NCBI GenBank assembly: GCA_003230535.1
Contig: QIEW01000279.1
Span: 1 to 12,306, forward strand
Length of the DNA stretch: 12,306 nucleotides
Direction of reading: 5' to 3'
From: a bacterium
GTDB taxonomy: Bacteria; SZUA-182; SZUA-191
The notes beneath the pieces are model-generated. The model made no database searches and was not told the origin of the DNA. It saw only the letters and a program-made list of their open reading frames with translations. Made by a program: the position numbers and the translations under genes. Positions within the stretch are counted from its first letter, which is position 1. Each line of letters starts with the position of its first letter. This document shows positions 1-6,882 of this stretch, in pieces.

Positions 1-128
1 TCCCAACTCCATCAAAACCTTATCTGTAAATTCTATATTGTACATCATGATAGTATATATTATCACGATTATTTAAGCAAGTGAGTATACACCGACCCAG
101 GGAAAGATAAACGTGGCTGCTACAAACG
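1..128. other. Gene-free trailer flank of the CRISPR array
   Basis: This AT-rich stretch precedes the first repeat in window coordinates and contains no degenerate repeat copy and no convincing gene. Because the array is inferred to be transcribed on the minus strand, this is the trailer (leader-distal) side. Its one visible structure is a hairpin at 44-69, listed separately. If the array were instead transcribed on the plus strand, this would be the leader. The repeat handle argues against that. Confidence 0.6.
44..69 (-). other. Hairpin just downstream of the array
   Basis: ATCATGATA (44-52) and TATCACGAT (61-69) are inverted repeats around an 8-nt AT loop. On the minus-strand RNA all nine positions pair, counting one G-U wobble. 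It lies about 60 bp past the last repeat in the inferred transcription direction. There is no U-tract behind it, so it is not a standard intrinsic terminator. It may mark the 3' end of the pre-crRNA or be an operator for something left of the window. Confidence 0.35.
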
Positions 129-617
129 GTTTCAGTTCCCTCTTCATAGGGATGGTCTGTGTAACCGGATGCAGACAGGACGTCTCGGGCCGGTCGTTCT
201 GGTTTCAGTTCCCTCTTCATAGGGATGGTCTGTGTAACGCCGTTTCATGCCACTCCCGCAGCCAAGCATGTTCATGTTTCAGTTCCCTCTTCATAGGGAT
301 GGTCTGTGTAACTGATTATGGGACTCGTTTTGCAGTAGCAGGGAGGTTGCTTGTTGTTTCAGTTCCCTCTTCATAGGGATGGTCTGTGTAACTATATGAT
401 CTTCTGGTAAAGCCATTGGCTGTTGTTCTTGAGTTTCAGTTCCCTCTTCATAGGGATGGTCTGTGTAACTCATCGCCGCACAACCGAACCAGCCCATCAC
501 ATCCGAGTTTCAGTTCCCTCTTCATAGGGATGGTCTGTGTAACACAATTGGTGGTATTGGGGCGGATCTCTTCTTGATTCGTTTCAGTTCCCTCTTCATA
601 GGGATGGTCTGTGTAAC

Positions 618-727
618 ATCTAGAAGGAGCATTAATGGAGGGCGCCCACCTACAGTTTCAGTTCCCTCTTCATAGGGATGGTCTGTGTAACCCTGCGGGA
701 AGCCCACCTTGAAGGCGCCCATCTACA
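618..727. repeat. Two adjacent spacers from a pentapeptide-repeat gene
   Basis: Spacer 7 (618-654) and spacer 8 (692-727) both end in GGCGCCCAYCTACA on the plus strand. In the matching frame they translate as LEGALMEGAHL and REAHLEGAHL. This is the A(D/N/H)LxG five-residue periodicity of pentapeptide-repeat proteins. They are different spacers, not a duplicated unit, and most simply come from two places in one repetitive gene of a phage, plasmid or host. Confidence 0.7.
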
Positions 728-2398
728 GTTTCAGTTCCCTCTTCATAGGGATGGTCTGTGTAACCCTGCACGTGCTAAAAACAAAGGAAATATTACAGAA
801 CGTTTCAGTTCCCTCTTCATAGGGATGGTCTGTGTAACAGTGGAGGGGCTCTCCCTGAGAAGTCTAATTGTTCTGGGTTTCAGTTCCCTCTTCATAGGGA
901 TGGTCTGTGTAACTGTGTGGGCAGTGCCCCAACTGGAGCAGGTAAATTTCGTTTCAGTTCCCTCTTCATAGGGATGGTCTGTGTAACTCTTGTCTTTGCC
1001 AACGTCTAGTAAGAGTTTGTCACAAGTTTCAGTTCCCTCTTCATAGGGATGGTCTGTGTAACCGAAGGCTTCGAGTGGTTCATAAGCGGTGCAGCTTCGT
1101 TTCAGTTCCCTCTTCATAGGGATGGTCTGTGTAACGTGAAAAAGAAATTGTTTGTTTGGAATATTAAGAGTTTCAGTTCCCTCTTCATAGGGATGGTCTG
1201 TGTAACGTGGAGGCGGACAAGATAGTGGCCTGCAAGGAGCTGCTTAGTTTCAGTTCCCTCTTCATAGGGATGGTCTGTGTAACAAAATCCACCTTTTTCT
1301 TTCGGAACTCTTCCAACATCGTTTCAGTTCCCTCTTCATAGGGATGGTCTGTGTAACACTTGGAAGTAATGTTCAGGTTGGCGCTTTTACTGAAATGTTT
1401 CAGTTCCCTCTTCATAGGGATGGTCTGTGTAACTTCATAGTCCAGAAAGCTGCGGCGACCAGCGGATGGGAACGTTTCAGTTCCCTCTTCATAGGGATGG
1501 TCTGTGTAACCATAATGCATTGCATATAATGATGCACAACCTCACCGTTTCAGTTCCCTCTTCATAGGGATGGTCTGTGTAACTCTAATTAATCCACGCC
1601 TCAGAGCCATAGTCCTGGATTGTTTCAGTTCCCTCTTCATAGGGATGGTCTGTGTAACTGAATATGCTCATAGCCACTATCGATGAGCTTCTGGCGGGTT
1701 TCAGTTCCCTCTTCATAGGGATGGTCTGTGTAACCGGGAAGTTCTGCTTTCAGCATTAACAACTTCAGATGTTTCAGTTCCCTCTTCATAGGGATGGTCT
1801 GTGTAACTCATGTTGGCCCCCTGCATATTGGATCCTTCCATGTGTTTCAGTTCCCTCTTCATAGGGATGGTCTGTGTAACTTCTATGCCAGGTAGCTGGC
1901 CTGAGTGTTGATCACCGTTTCAGTTCCCTCTTCATAGGGATGGTCTGTGTAACATAGTTCCATCATTTTTCTCCTCACTTCGTAGTGTGGTTTCAGTTCC
2001 CTCTTCATAGGGATGGTCTGTGTAACTGTGTTTACTGCGTTTAGTTATAAAGAGATCTCCTTTTGTTTCAGTTCCCTCTTCATAGGGATGGTCTGTGTAA
2101 CCCCGATAGTGTTCTTCCGTGGGTCTTTTCTTCCCTTGTTTCAGTTCCCTCTTCATAGGGATGGTCTGTGTAACATAGTTGGCGTATTGCTAATCATTGC
2201 GCTTCTCGTTGTTTCAGTTCCCTCTTCATAGGGATGGTCTGTGTAACTCATGCCGAAGGACTGGAGGAGGGACATGTTCTGTAGTTTCAGTTCCCTCTTC
2301 ATAGGGATGGTCTGTGTAACCTGGTGAAAGCATAGCTGTATCCCTGAGCCAATCATTGTTTCAGTTCCCTCTTCATAGGGATGGTCTGTGTAACTCAT

Positions 2399-2420
2399 TA
2401 TGCCGGAACCTACCGGCATA
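2399..2420. repeat. Inverted repeat inside spacer 31
   Basis: TATGCCGG (2399-2406) and CCGGCATA (2413-2420) form a perfect 8-bp stem with a 6-nt loop inside one spacer. The protospacer was therefore itself a palindromic element such as a terminator stem or operator. The mature crRNA guide could fold on itself. Confidence 0.8.
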
Positions 2421-2540
2421 AATATCTTGGGTTTCAGTTCCCTCTTCATAGGGATGGTCTGTGTAACATCGGGTGTCTCTTCAACAACAACAGAAACAAA
2501 AATGTTTCAGTTCCCTCTTCATAGGGATGGTCTGTGTAAC

Positions 2541-2704
2541 CGCTCCGTGAACCATTGGCAGGCAACAATCCACGGCTTTCAGATTTATGAATTTTCCGCA
2601 AATTTGCTTTCTGCATGAAATCCGGGGAGGTTTGCGAAATTCACCTAAATGAGGAAGTAAACATGTTGCATTCATTTTTAATACTTCGTGCCAGGGCGCC
2701 ACCA
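2541..2704 (-). promoter_or_regulatory. Putative CRISPR leader
   Basis: This 164-bp non-coding interval lies between the cas4 stop codon and the first repeat in the inferred transcription direction. That is where a leader with the array promoter and the Cas1-Cas2 integration signals is expected. It contains a perfect palindrome GCAAATTTGC (2598-2607) and a larger inverted repeat (2588-2643). I could not find a good -35/-10 pair, so the array may have a weak own promoter or depend partly on read-through from the cas operon. The leader call rests on the repeat-handle polarity and the position. Confidence 0.65.
2588..2643. repeat. Inverted repeat in the leader
   Basis: TGAATTTTCCGCAAA (2588-2602) is matched in inverted orientation by TTTGCGAAATTCA (2631-2643), identical apart from two extra bases in the left arm. 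The palindrome GCAAATTTGC (2598-2607) overlaps the left arm. The arms lie about 48 and 91 bp from the first repeat. Leader inverted repeats can guide spacer integration or bind architectural proteins; that role here is inference. Confidence 0.5.
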
Positions 2705-3292
2705 TCAGAAAACATCCCCGCAGAAATTCCTGAACTCGCAATCCTGACACTTGTTTTGATTCCCGCTCTTCTCCGGTATATCCTGTATTATAATCATTTT
2801 TTCAATTTTTTGCAAGATATTATTAACATCATCTTTCAGCTTTGCGGTAATCTCGACAGGATAGATCGTTTTTGAGGGGATGGCATAAATAAAGCCCCGT
2901 TCTACATTTGTCACGTAATGGCTCTCAATCAGCAATCCATATGCCGCCAATTGGATAACATGGTTGGCGTGCGGCCGGGACAGGGTATCCTTAAAATCCA
3001 CCGGAATATATTCACTCTCAGAAGATATAATCATACAATCCAGTTTTCCCGAGAGACGCAACTCCTTTGAAAAAAGAGAAAGGTTAATTTTCCGCTCACC
3101 ACCGGTCAGGCCGTATTTACTCAGCTTGCGGCGCACCTCCAGCCGCTCCAATTCCTCTTGCGACAGCTGGCCGCGTTTCATCTTATAAGTAACCTGACGA
3201 TCCACCGGTACAACCGTATAATAATATACCACCCGCGGGCAGTAGAGGTATTGCTTTAAATCATTTACCGTCAGCCAGATTCTGCTCATCAT
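2705..3292 (-). CDS. cas4: Cas4 CRISPR adaptation nuclease
   Basis: A 195-residue RecB-like nuclease with an iron-sulfur cluster. Cas4 works with Cas1-Cas2 to process prespacer ends and select PAM-containing DNA. The four cluster cysteines are visible: C18 in YCPR, and C182, C185 and C191 at the C-terminus. Nuclease positions are D85 in GKLD, D99 and K101 in PVDFKD, and Q114 and Y118 in QLAAYG. The motif-I histidine usually found after the RG near residues 40-46 seems absent (KRGQLSQEE), which could weaken the nuclease. The start is the first of two tandem ATGs (3292 and 3289). Either one lies inside the cas2 3' end (about 30 bp overlap), so translation is probably coupled. The order cas1-cas2-cas4 differs from the common cas4-cas1-cas2. 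The gene ends 164 bp before the array. Confidence 0.93.
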   Translation of the reverse strand: MMSRIWLTVNDLKQYLYCPRVVYYYTVVPVDRQVTYKMKRGQLSQEELERLEVRRKLSKYGLTGGERKINLSLFSKELRLSGKLDCMIISSESEYIPVDFKDTLSRPHANHVIQLAAYGLLIESHYVTNVERGFIYAIPSKTIYPVEITAKLKDDVNNILQKIEKMIIIQDIPEKSGNQNKCQDCEFRNFCGDVF

Positions 3293-3557
3293 CAGCGCTC
3301 TTTTCGTTAATCAGCTCCAGCTTATTTCCCATATCCTTACTGCAAATGGCAAGCAACATAATCTTGCCCGGCTTCTCACCCAAAACATCGCCCAGCTTTA
3401 AAAACAGCTCCTGACGCATATTGCGGTTTAAGCGCCCCATAAAAGCGGAAAACTGAATGCGCTCTAAACCGTAATCCTTGCAGATATCGGCGATGCGGGT
3501 GCGCTCCTTGTCCGGCACGATATCGTAAATAACCAGGGTGGCCAGCTCTTCGGTCAA
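3261..3557 (-). CDS. cas2: Cas2 CRISPR adaptation protein
   Basis: A 98-residue ferredoxin-fold Cas2, the dimeric core of the Cas1-Cas2 integrase that inserts spacers. The N-terminal strand LVIYDIVPD carries the conserved Asp (D12), followed by the typical helix ADICKDYGLERIQFSAF and the GRL strand. The start used is TTG at 3557. No ATG or GTG lies between it and the first strand, and it sits 4 bp after the cas1 stop TAG (3562-3564). No clear Shine-Dalgarno precedes it, so it probably depends on translation of cas1. The polar C-terminal tail (about the last 12 residues) overlaps the cas4 start and is likely flexible. Confidence 0.95.
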   Translation of the reverse strand: MTEELATLVIYDIVPDKERTRIADICKDYGLERIQFSAFMGRLNRNMRQELFLKLGDVLGEKPGKIMLLAICSKDMGNKLELINEKSADDEQNLADGK

Positions 3558-3561
3558 TAGG

Positions 3562-4713
3562 CTACCAACGCATAGTAAAGGGTTTGTACACTCCCCCTCC
3601 CCGCAGGAAGGAAGCTACCTGCCTGGCCTGGGCCTGTATAATGGAGGAGACTTTCAGCTTTTGACCTTGATATGGGGCCGGGGTTTCCAAACGGTCATTG
3701 ACGCTTTCGGCGATACATTTACGGGAGGCTTCGTCCAATAAGCCTCCCTTCATCCAAACCTCCCGACCTAAATTAAAGCAGGCGATTACCGAGCGATCTA
3801 CCACTGCCTGGCGGAACTCCTCTATCAAGTCCAGTACCAGCGAAGGCTTGCCAGGGCGATCCACGTGCATAAAGCCGGCGAAGGGTTCTAAGCCCGCATT
3901 TAGCGCCGCCCCCCAAATACGGGCGTACAGGATGCCGTAACCGTAGTTTATGGCGGCGTTAAACGGATCAATGGCTCCCCTATGCTGCCGCCCGTTAAAC
4001 CCGACTCCGTCAATTAAAATACCACCCACCCCCTCCCAGTAAATCCGTCCCGCCGTACCCTCCAGTCCTAAAAGATGCCCCCGCACATGATCAATGCATA
4101 CGCCGTTTGCCGCCTTAACCTGAGGGATCAGCCGCAGGAGGCTATGGGCGGCCTGCCGGATACGCCGGTAACGTTCCGGAGCCCGGTCATTCAGGTACTT
4201 GGCGAAATACTTCAGGCAATGCGCCTGGTTTTTCAGCTTGGCGGCTATGATTATTTTGACTAACTCGACCCCCCGTTCATTATCATAAGATTTTAATTGT
4301 TCCCGGCGGGTAATCACCGTACCCGAAAGACAGGGCGAGGTAAGATTAGCATAGGGCCGTCCACCGGGGGTCATAAAAGTGATCGGAATGCCCCGGGAAC
4401 AGAGCTCTTTAATCAGGTCGGTGGAGATGGAGACGCCATATGATGCAATAATTAACTCCGAAATGCGGAAGAATGGTATTTCCTGCTTTTCCCTGCTGCG
4501 ACGGGATTTTGTTTGTATCGGCTTTACGGGGGCCAGATTGGAGGCACAGTCACCCTCTGGCGGATCTGCCCCAGGAAACGGCAGCAGCATCTGGCGGTCA
4601 ACCCAAGGCGGCTCTGTGCGCGCCGGCAAGGGCGACTTTATGATCAGCCGTTCGCTGTGCTTACCCAGTACCGCCCCATATTGGTTTACGATGATGCGAT
4701 AGGTTTCGGGCAT
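3562..4713 (-). CDS. cas1: Cas1 CRISPR integrase with N-terminal insertion
   Basis: A 383-residue Cas1, the catalytic subunit of the spacer integrase. The metal-binding triad is visible: E218 in LLGLEGTAGRIYW, H283 in FMHVDRPGKPSLVLDL, and an acidic residue in DLIEEFR (about E298). The N-terminal beta domain starts normally (VNQYGAVLGKHSERLIIKS) and resumes at QEIPFFRISELIIAS. Between them (about residues 28-76, positions 4486-4632) lies a Pro-rich, basic-ended insertion not seen in typical Cas1, which accounts for the length above the usual 300-340 residues. The reading frame continues cleanly, so this is not a frameshift. The ATG at 4713 is 23 bp after the cas5 stop, has an in-frame TAA just upstream and no evident Shine-Dalgarno. 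Base composition looks GC-richer than cas5, cas7, cas8 and cas3. Confidence 0.97.
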   Translation of the reverse strand: MPETYRIIVNQYGAVLGKHSERLIIKSPLPARTEPPWVDRQMLLPFPGADPPEGDCASNLAPVKPIQTKSRRSREKQEIPFFRISELIIASYGVSISTDLIKELCSRGIPITFMTPGGRPYANLTSPCLSGTVITRREQLKSYDNERGVELVKIIIAAKLKNQAHCLKYFAKYLNDRAPERYRRIRQAAHSLLRLIPQVKAANGVCIDHVRGHLLGLEGTAGRIYWEGVGGILIDGVGFNGRQHRGAIDPFNAAINYGYGILYARIWGAALNAGLEPFAGFMHVDRPGKPSLVLDLIEEFRQAVVDRSVIACFNLGREVWMKGGLLDEASRKCIAESVNDRLETPAPYQGQKLKVSSIIQAQARQVASFLRGGGVYKPFTMRW

Positions 4714-4736
4714 AAGGTTATATTAATCGTAGTTGC

Positions 4737-5468
4737 TTATTTCTTTCCCTCATAATAAGTATACTCCCGGCTGCTTTTTCTTGCCGTATAAGGCAGAAAG
4801 GTATAGGTTATTACCCGGTGTTTATTCAAAACAATGGGCTTGTTCGAATAGGTGTTAATCCGGTCAAATATATCCTTCGCATCTGTCTCCCCTATATCAT
4901 CCAATTGTTGGACTATCCCGTATCCATCTATCTTGAATTCTTTGGCAGTATCAGGAACAGTAAATCCCTCCGGTAGGGCTTTATGCTCATCCCAACCTAT
5001 AAATTGCCAGAAACTTCCCCGCTTACCCAGGTAGTTAATGTGGGCTAATACCTGGCATAAAATTTCTCTGTGCTCTGCTTCCAAATCAGTTATGTTAATA
5101 GCTGCGGTCAGCTTGCCATTAAAAAAACAAAACTCCCGATAGGCAATAGTAGAAGTGTAAACCCCGCTGGCATTATCTCTGGCTTCCTGTTTGATTTTAA
5201 TGAATGTATTCTGCACAACCAGGTGTTTAGGAGGTTTGAAGCGAATTTCTCTGGCTTTCACCAGATCAAAGACTTTTCTGGCAAGGCTCTCATCTCCCAT
5301 ACGGAAGGCTGCATCTACCATAGCTAGTTTGAAGGAATAAGGGGTAGGAACAAATAATGTCTTTCCCCCCTTATTAGTGGAACAGCTCATACGCAGGGAA
5401 AATAAGGATACCGGCAGGTAATAGGCTAAAAGCCAAGTGGCTTGCTCAAATGCAGGGGCATCTTCCAT
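4737..5468 (-). CDS. cas5: Cas5-like subunit of the type I effector complex
   Basis: A 243-residue protein placed as Cas5, the RAMP-fold subunit that holds the crRNA 5' handle and bridges Cas7 and Cas8. Supporting features are its position directly after cas7, a central stretch VPTPYSFKLAMVDAAFR (about 40-56) resembling the P-x-S/T-x-K-x-A helix of Cas5, the PPKHLVVQNTFIKIK strand (79-93), and YLGKRGSFWQF (147-157), which resembles the Gly/Lys/Arg loop of DevS/Cas5-type proteins. It does not match the I-C or I-E Cas5 pattern. The start ATG at 5468 has a strong Shine-Dalgarno AAGGAG overlapping the cas7 stop. Recognition is from context plus partial motifs; a Csc1-like label is the main alternative. 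Confidence 0.8.
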   Translation of the reverse strand: MEDAPAFEQATWLLAYYLPVSLFSLRMSCSTNKGGKTLFVPTPYSFKLAMVDAAFRMGDESLARKVFDLVKAREIRFKPPKHLVVQNTFIKIKQEARDNASGVYTSTIAYREFCFFNGKLTAAINITDLEAEHREILCQVLAHINYLGKRGSFWQFIGWDEHKALPEGFTVPDTAKEFKIDGYGIVQQLDDIGETDAKDIFDRINTYSNKPIVLNKHRVITYTFLPYTARKSSREYTYYEGKK

Positions 5469-5480
5469 AGCGTGTTCTCC

Positions 5481-6458
5481 TTAGTTGTCAACATCAACTT
5501 TTTCAATAAGATCAACCATATGTTTGGAAAACTCTTCCAACCTGGAAAATCTATTCAGAGATATAGAATTAGAGGATAACCGGTTTAAGTAGCCGGCAAT
5601 GTTCGTTATTTCGTCCTGATAATTGCTGTTTAGGGCGCTTATCAGGGGAGAGGGAATACTGCTGTTACTGGCGGTAATTACCCCCTCAAAATTAACTATA
5701 TGGGGATTTTGGGTGTTGCGATGGGCGCCATTGGGTTTAAGGAAAGTAAATAACACTGACTTTAACACCGCCCGAATGCGCTTCTCTCTCTCATCAGGAG
5801 GAATAGCATACGCCATGGATATGTCATTTCTCCCTAATCTGAACAGATCAACATTAAGCACTACCGCATACTGGCCGCTGGAGGCAGGGCGATGGAATAT
5901 GTTCTGACCGATATTCTCCCCCGTATCACTACCAGCGCCTTTTCCGCGGGCTTGGCGATCAAATTTTACATGAAAATAAGACTCCGTCCGGGTTTTATCA
6001 GGGCGCCCGACCACCCAACCAAATTCCAGCACCGACTTCCTTCCAATTGCCCGTTTTTTACCTCCAACCTCTTTGGTAATCAATATTCCTTCAGCATCAT
6101 CACCTAGACATTTTTTTATAACTTCATCCAGTATTTGAGTATCACTAGCAGGATCTTTTTTAGTAAATTCCTTGAACCTTTCTTTCAAATTTTTATCCGC
6201 GTTGATACGATTGGGATCGAAGTTAGCACAACCGTCACAAAAGCTAATAGCATCCTCTTTTCCAATAAGAAACAAATGCTCTGCCTGAATATGCTTAAAC
6301 ATGTCCCCTGAGATGGCGTTAACCGAATGCAATTCACCCTTTTCATCCACAACTTCCACTTGGCGGGTTTGCAGATGGTTTCCTTCCGAACCTTCGTTGT
6401 TCAAGGAATGTAAATCCAAGGTAATCAAGCCTGAAATAGCCAATGAGTGCAGCTTCAT
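5481..6458 (-). CDS. cas7: Cas7 (DevR/Cst2-type) backbone subunit
   Basis: A 325-residue Cas7, the repeated RAMP subunit that coats the crRNA spacer in the surveillance complex. The N-terminus carries the DevR/Cst2 signature: LDLHSLNNEGSEGN (14-27) followed by a strand and AISGDMFKHIQAEHL (48-62). Two further blocks fit the family: YFHVKFDR (161-168) and SSGQYAVVLNVDLFRLG (193-209). A CxxC pair (C74, C77) lies in the helical insertion and could bind metal, but only two cysteines are close together. The ATG at 6458 is preceded by AAAGGAGA at good spacing, and the gap from the cas8 stop is 28 bp. DevR-type Cas7 proteins were originally named autoregulators; autoregulation is not shown here. Confidence 0.92.
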   Translation of the reverse strand: MKLHSLAISGLITLDLHSLNNEGSEGNHLQTRQVEVVDEKGELHSVNAISGDMFKHIQAEHLFLIGKEDAISFCDGCANFDPNRINADKNLKERFKEFTKKDPASDTQILDEVIKKCLGDDAEGILITKEVGGKKRAIGRKSVLEFGWVVGRPDKTRTESYFHVKFDRQARGKGAGSDTGENIGQNIFHRPASSGQYAVVLNVDLFRLGRNDISMAYAIPPDEREKRIRAVLKSVLFTFLKPNGAHRNTQNPHIVNFEGVITASNSSIPSPLISALNSNYQDEITNIAGYLNRLSSNSISLNRFSRLEEFSKHMVDLIEKVDVDN

Positions 6459-6486
6459 GTTTGTTGTCTCCTTTTAAATGGGTTAA

Positions 6487-6882
6487 TTATTCCTGTATGG
6501 TATCTTCTTTGGGTTCTTTGGGTTCTTTGGCATAACCGTAAGCCAGCAGAAGCATCCCCACTAACTCCGACCCCTTATCTTCTATTAGCTTTACCACCTG
6601 ACTAAGGTCCTGGGTGGAAATATTTTTCCGGCGCTCCTTTCCTTGCTCTGCATGACGGGCATTTTCAGCATTATATTGTTGGGCAAATTTTGAGAGCGCA
6701 ATCACAAAACGATCCGGGTATTTTACCTGCCGTTTCCATTCCTGAGCTAAACCGTAATGAATATCCCAGACCTGAGTACCGGCAACCTTGCGATACTGGG
6801 CATTCACTGTGGCTTTACGAATGGCAGTCGCTATATTCAAGAAGCCCTCATTATCTACAATCTTTTGCAAATCATATCCCAT
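6487..6882 (-). CDS. cas11: Probable internal Cas11 small subunit within cas8
   Basis: An in-frame ATG at codon 443 of cas8 (6882) is preceded by AGGGAGGT (6891-6898), with 9 nt from GGAGG to the ATG. This is as good as the site for cas8 itself. The product would be 131 residues, starting MGYDLQKIVDNEGF, predominantly helical by inspection, and ending with the cas8 C-terminus. In several type I subtypes (I-B, I-C, I-D) the small subunit Cas11 is known to be translated from exactly this kind of internal start in the large-subunit gene. No separate small-subunit gene exists in this operon, which fits. What is seen is the Shine-Dalgarno, ATG and size; that it is translated and acts as Cas11 along the belly of the complex is inference. 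Confidence 0.65.
   Translation of the reverse strand: MGYDLQKIVDNEGFLNIATAIRKATVNAQYRKVAGTQVWDIHYGLAQEWKRQVKYPDRFVIALSKFAQQYNAENARHAEQGKERRKNISTQDLSQVVKLIEDKGSELVGMLLLAYGYAKEPKEPKEDTIQE

Larger units (their letters stand above)
129..2540 (-). CRISPR. CRISPR array, 33 repeats and 32 spacers
   Basis: Thirty-three 37-bp repeats, which I read as identical, alternate with 32 unique spacers of 34-43 bp (mean about 37). On the plus strand each repeat begins GTTTCAGT and ends GTCTGTGTAAC. Repeats start at 129, 202, 276, 356, 433, 507 and so on; the last is 2504-2540. On the minus strand the repeat contains TCCCT-ATGAAG-AGGGA, a 5-bp stem with a 6-nt loop, followed at once by the terminal octamer ACTGAAAC. 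That octamer resembles the ATTGAAAC-type 5' handle left by Cas6 in I-A/I-B/III systems, so the array is inferred to be transcribed on the minus strand, in the same direction as the cas operon, with the leader at 2541-2704. Spacer 32 (2468-2503) would be the newest. Neither terminal repeat is degenerate. Apparent ORFs through the array arise from the repeats being open in several frames and are not genes. Confidence 0.98.

Noticed and set aside
1-128. AT-rich left flank as the CRISPR leader
   Set aside because: This would require plus-strand transcription, where the repeat ends in GTGTAAC and the hairpin is not followed by an ATTGAAAC-like handle. Minus-strand polarity fits better.
20-2449. 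Many 60-124 codon ORFs on both strands across the array, with repeated peptides such as YTDHPYEEGTET and FQFPLHRDGLCN
   Set aside because: The peptides are translations of the CRISPR repeat, which lacks stops in several frames. Spacer-dependent joins and the lack of ribosome binding sites show that they are artefacts.
3698-4755. Several plus-strand ORFs of 60-107 codons opposite cas1
   Set aside because: They are antisense shadows of a clear, well-motifed Cas1 frame in GC-rich DNA; none has a ribosome binding site or recognisable protein features.
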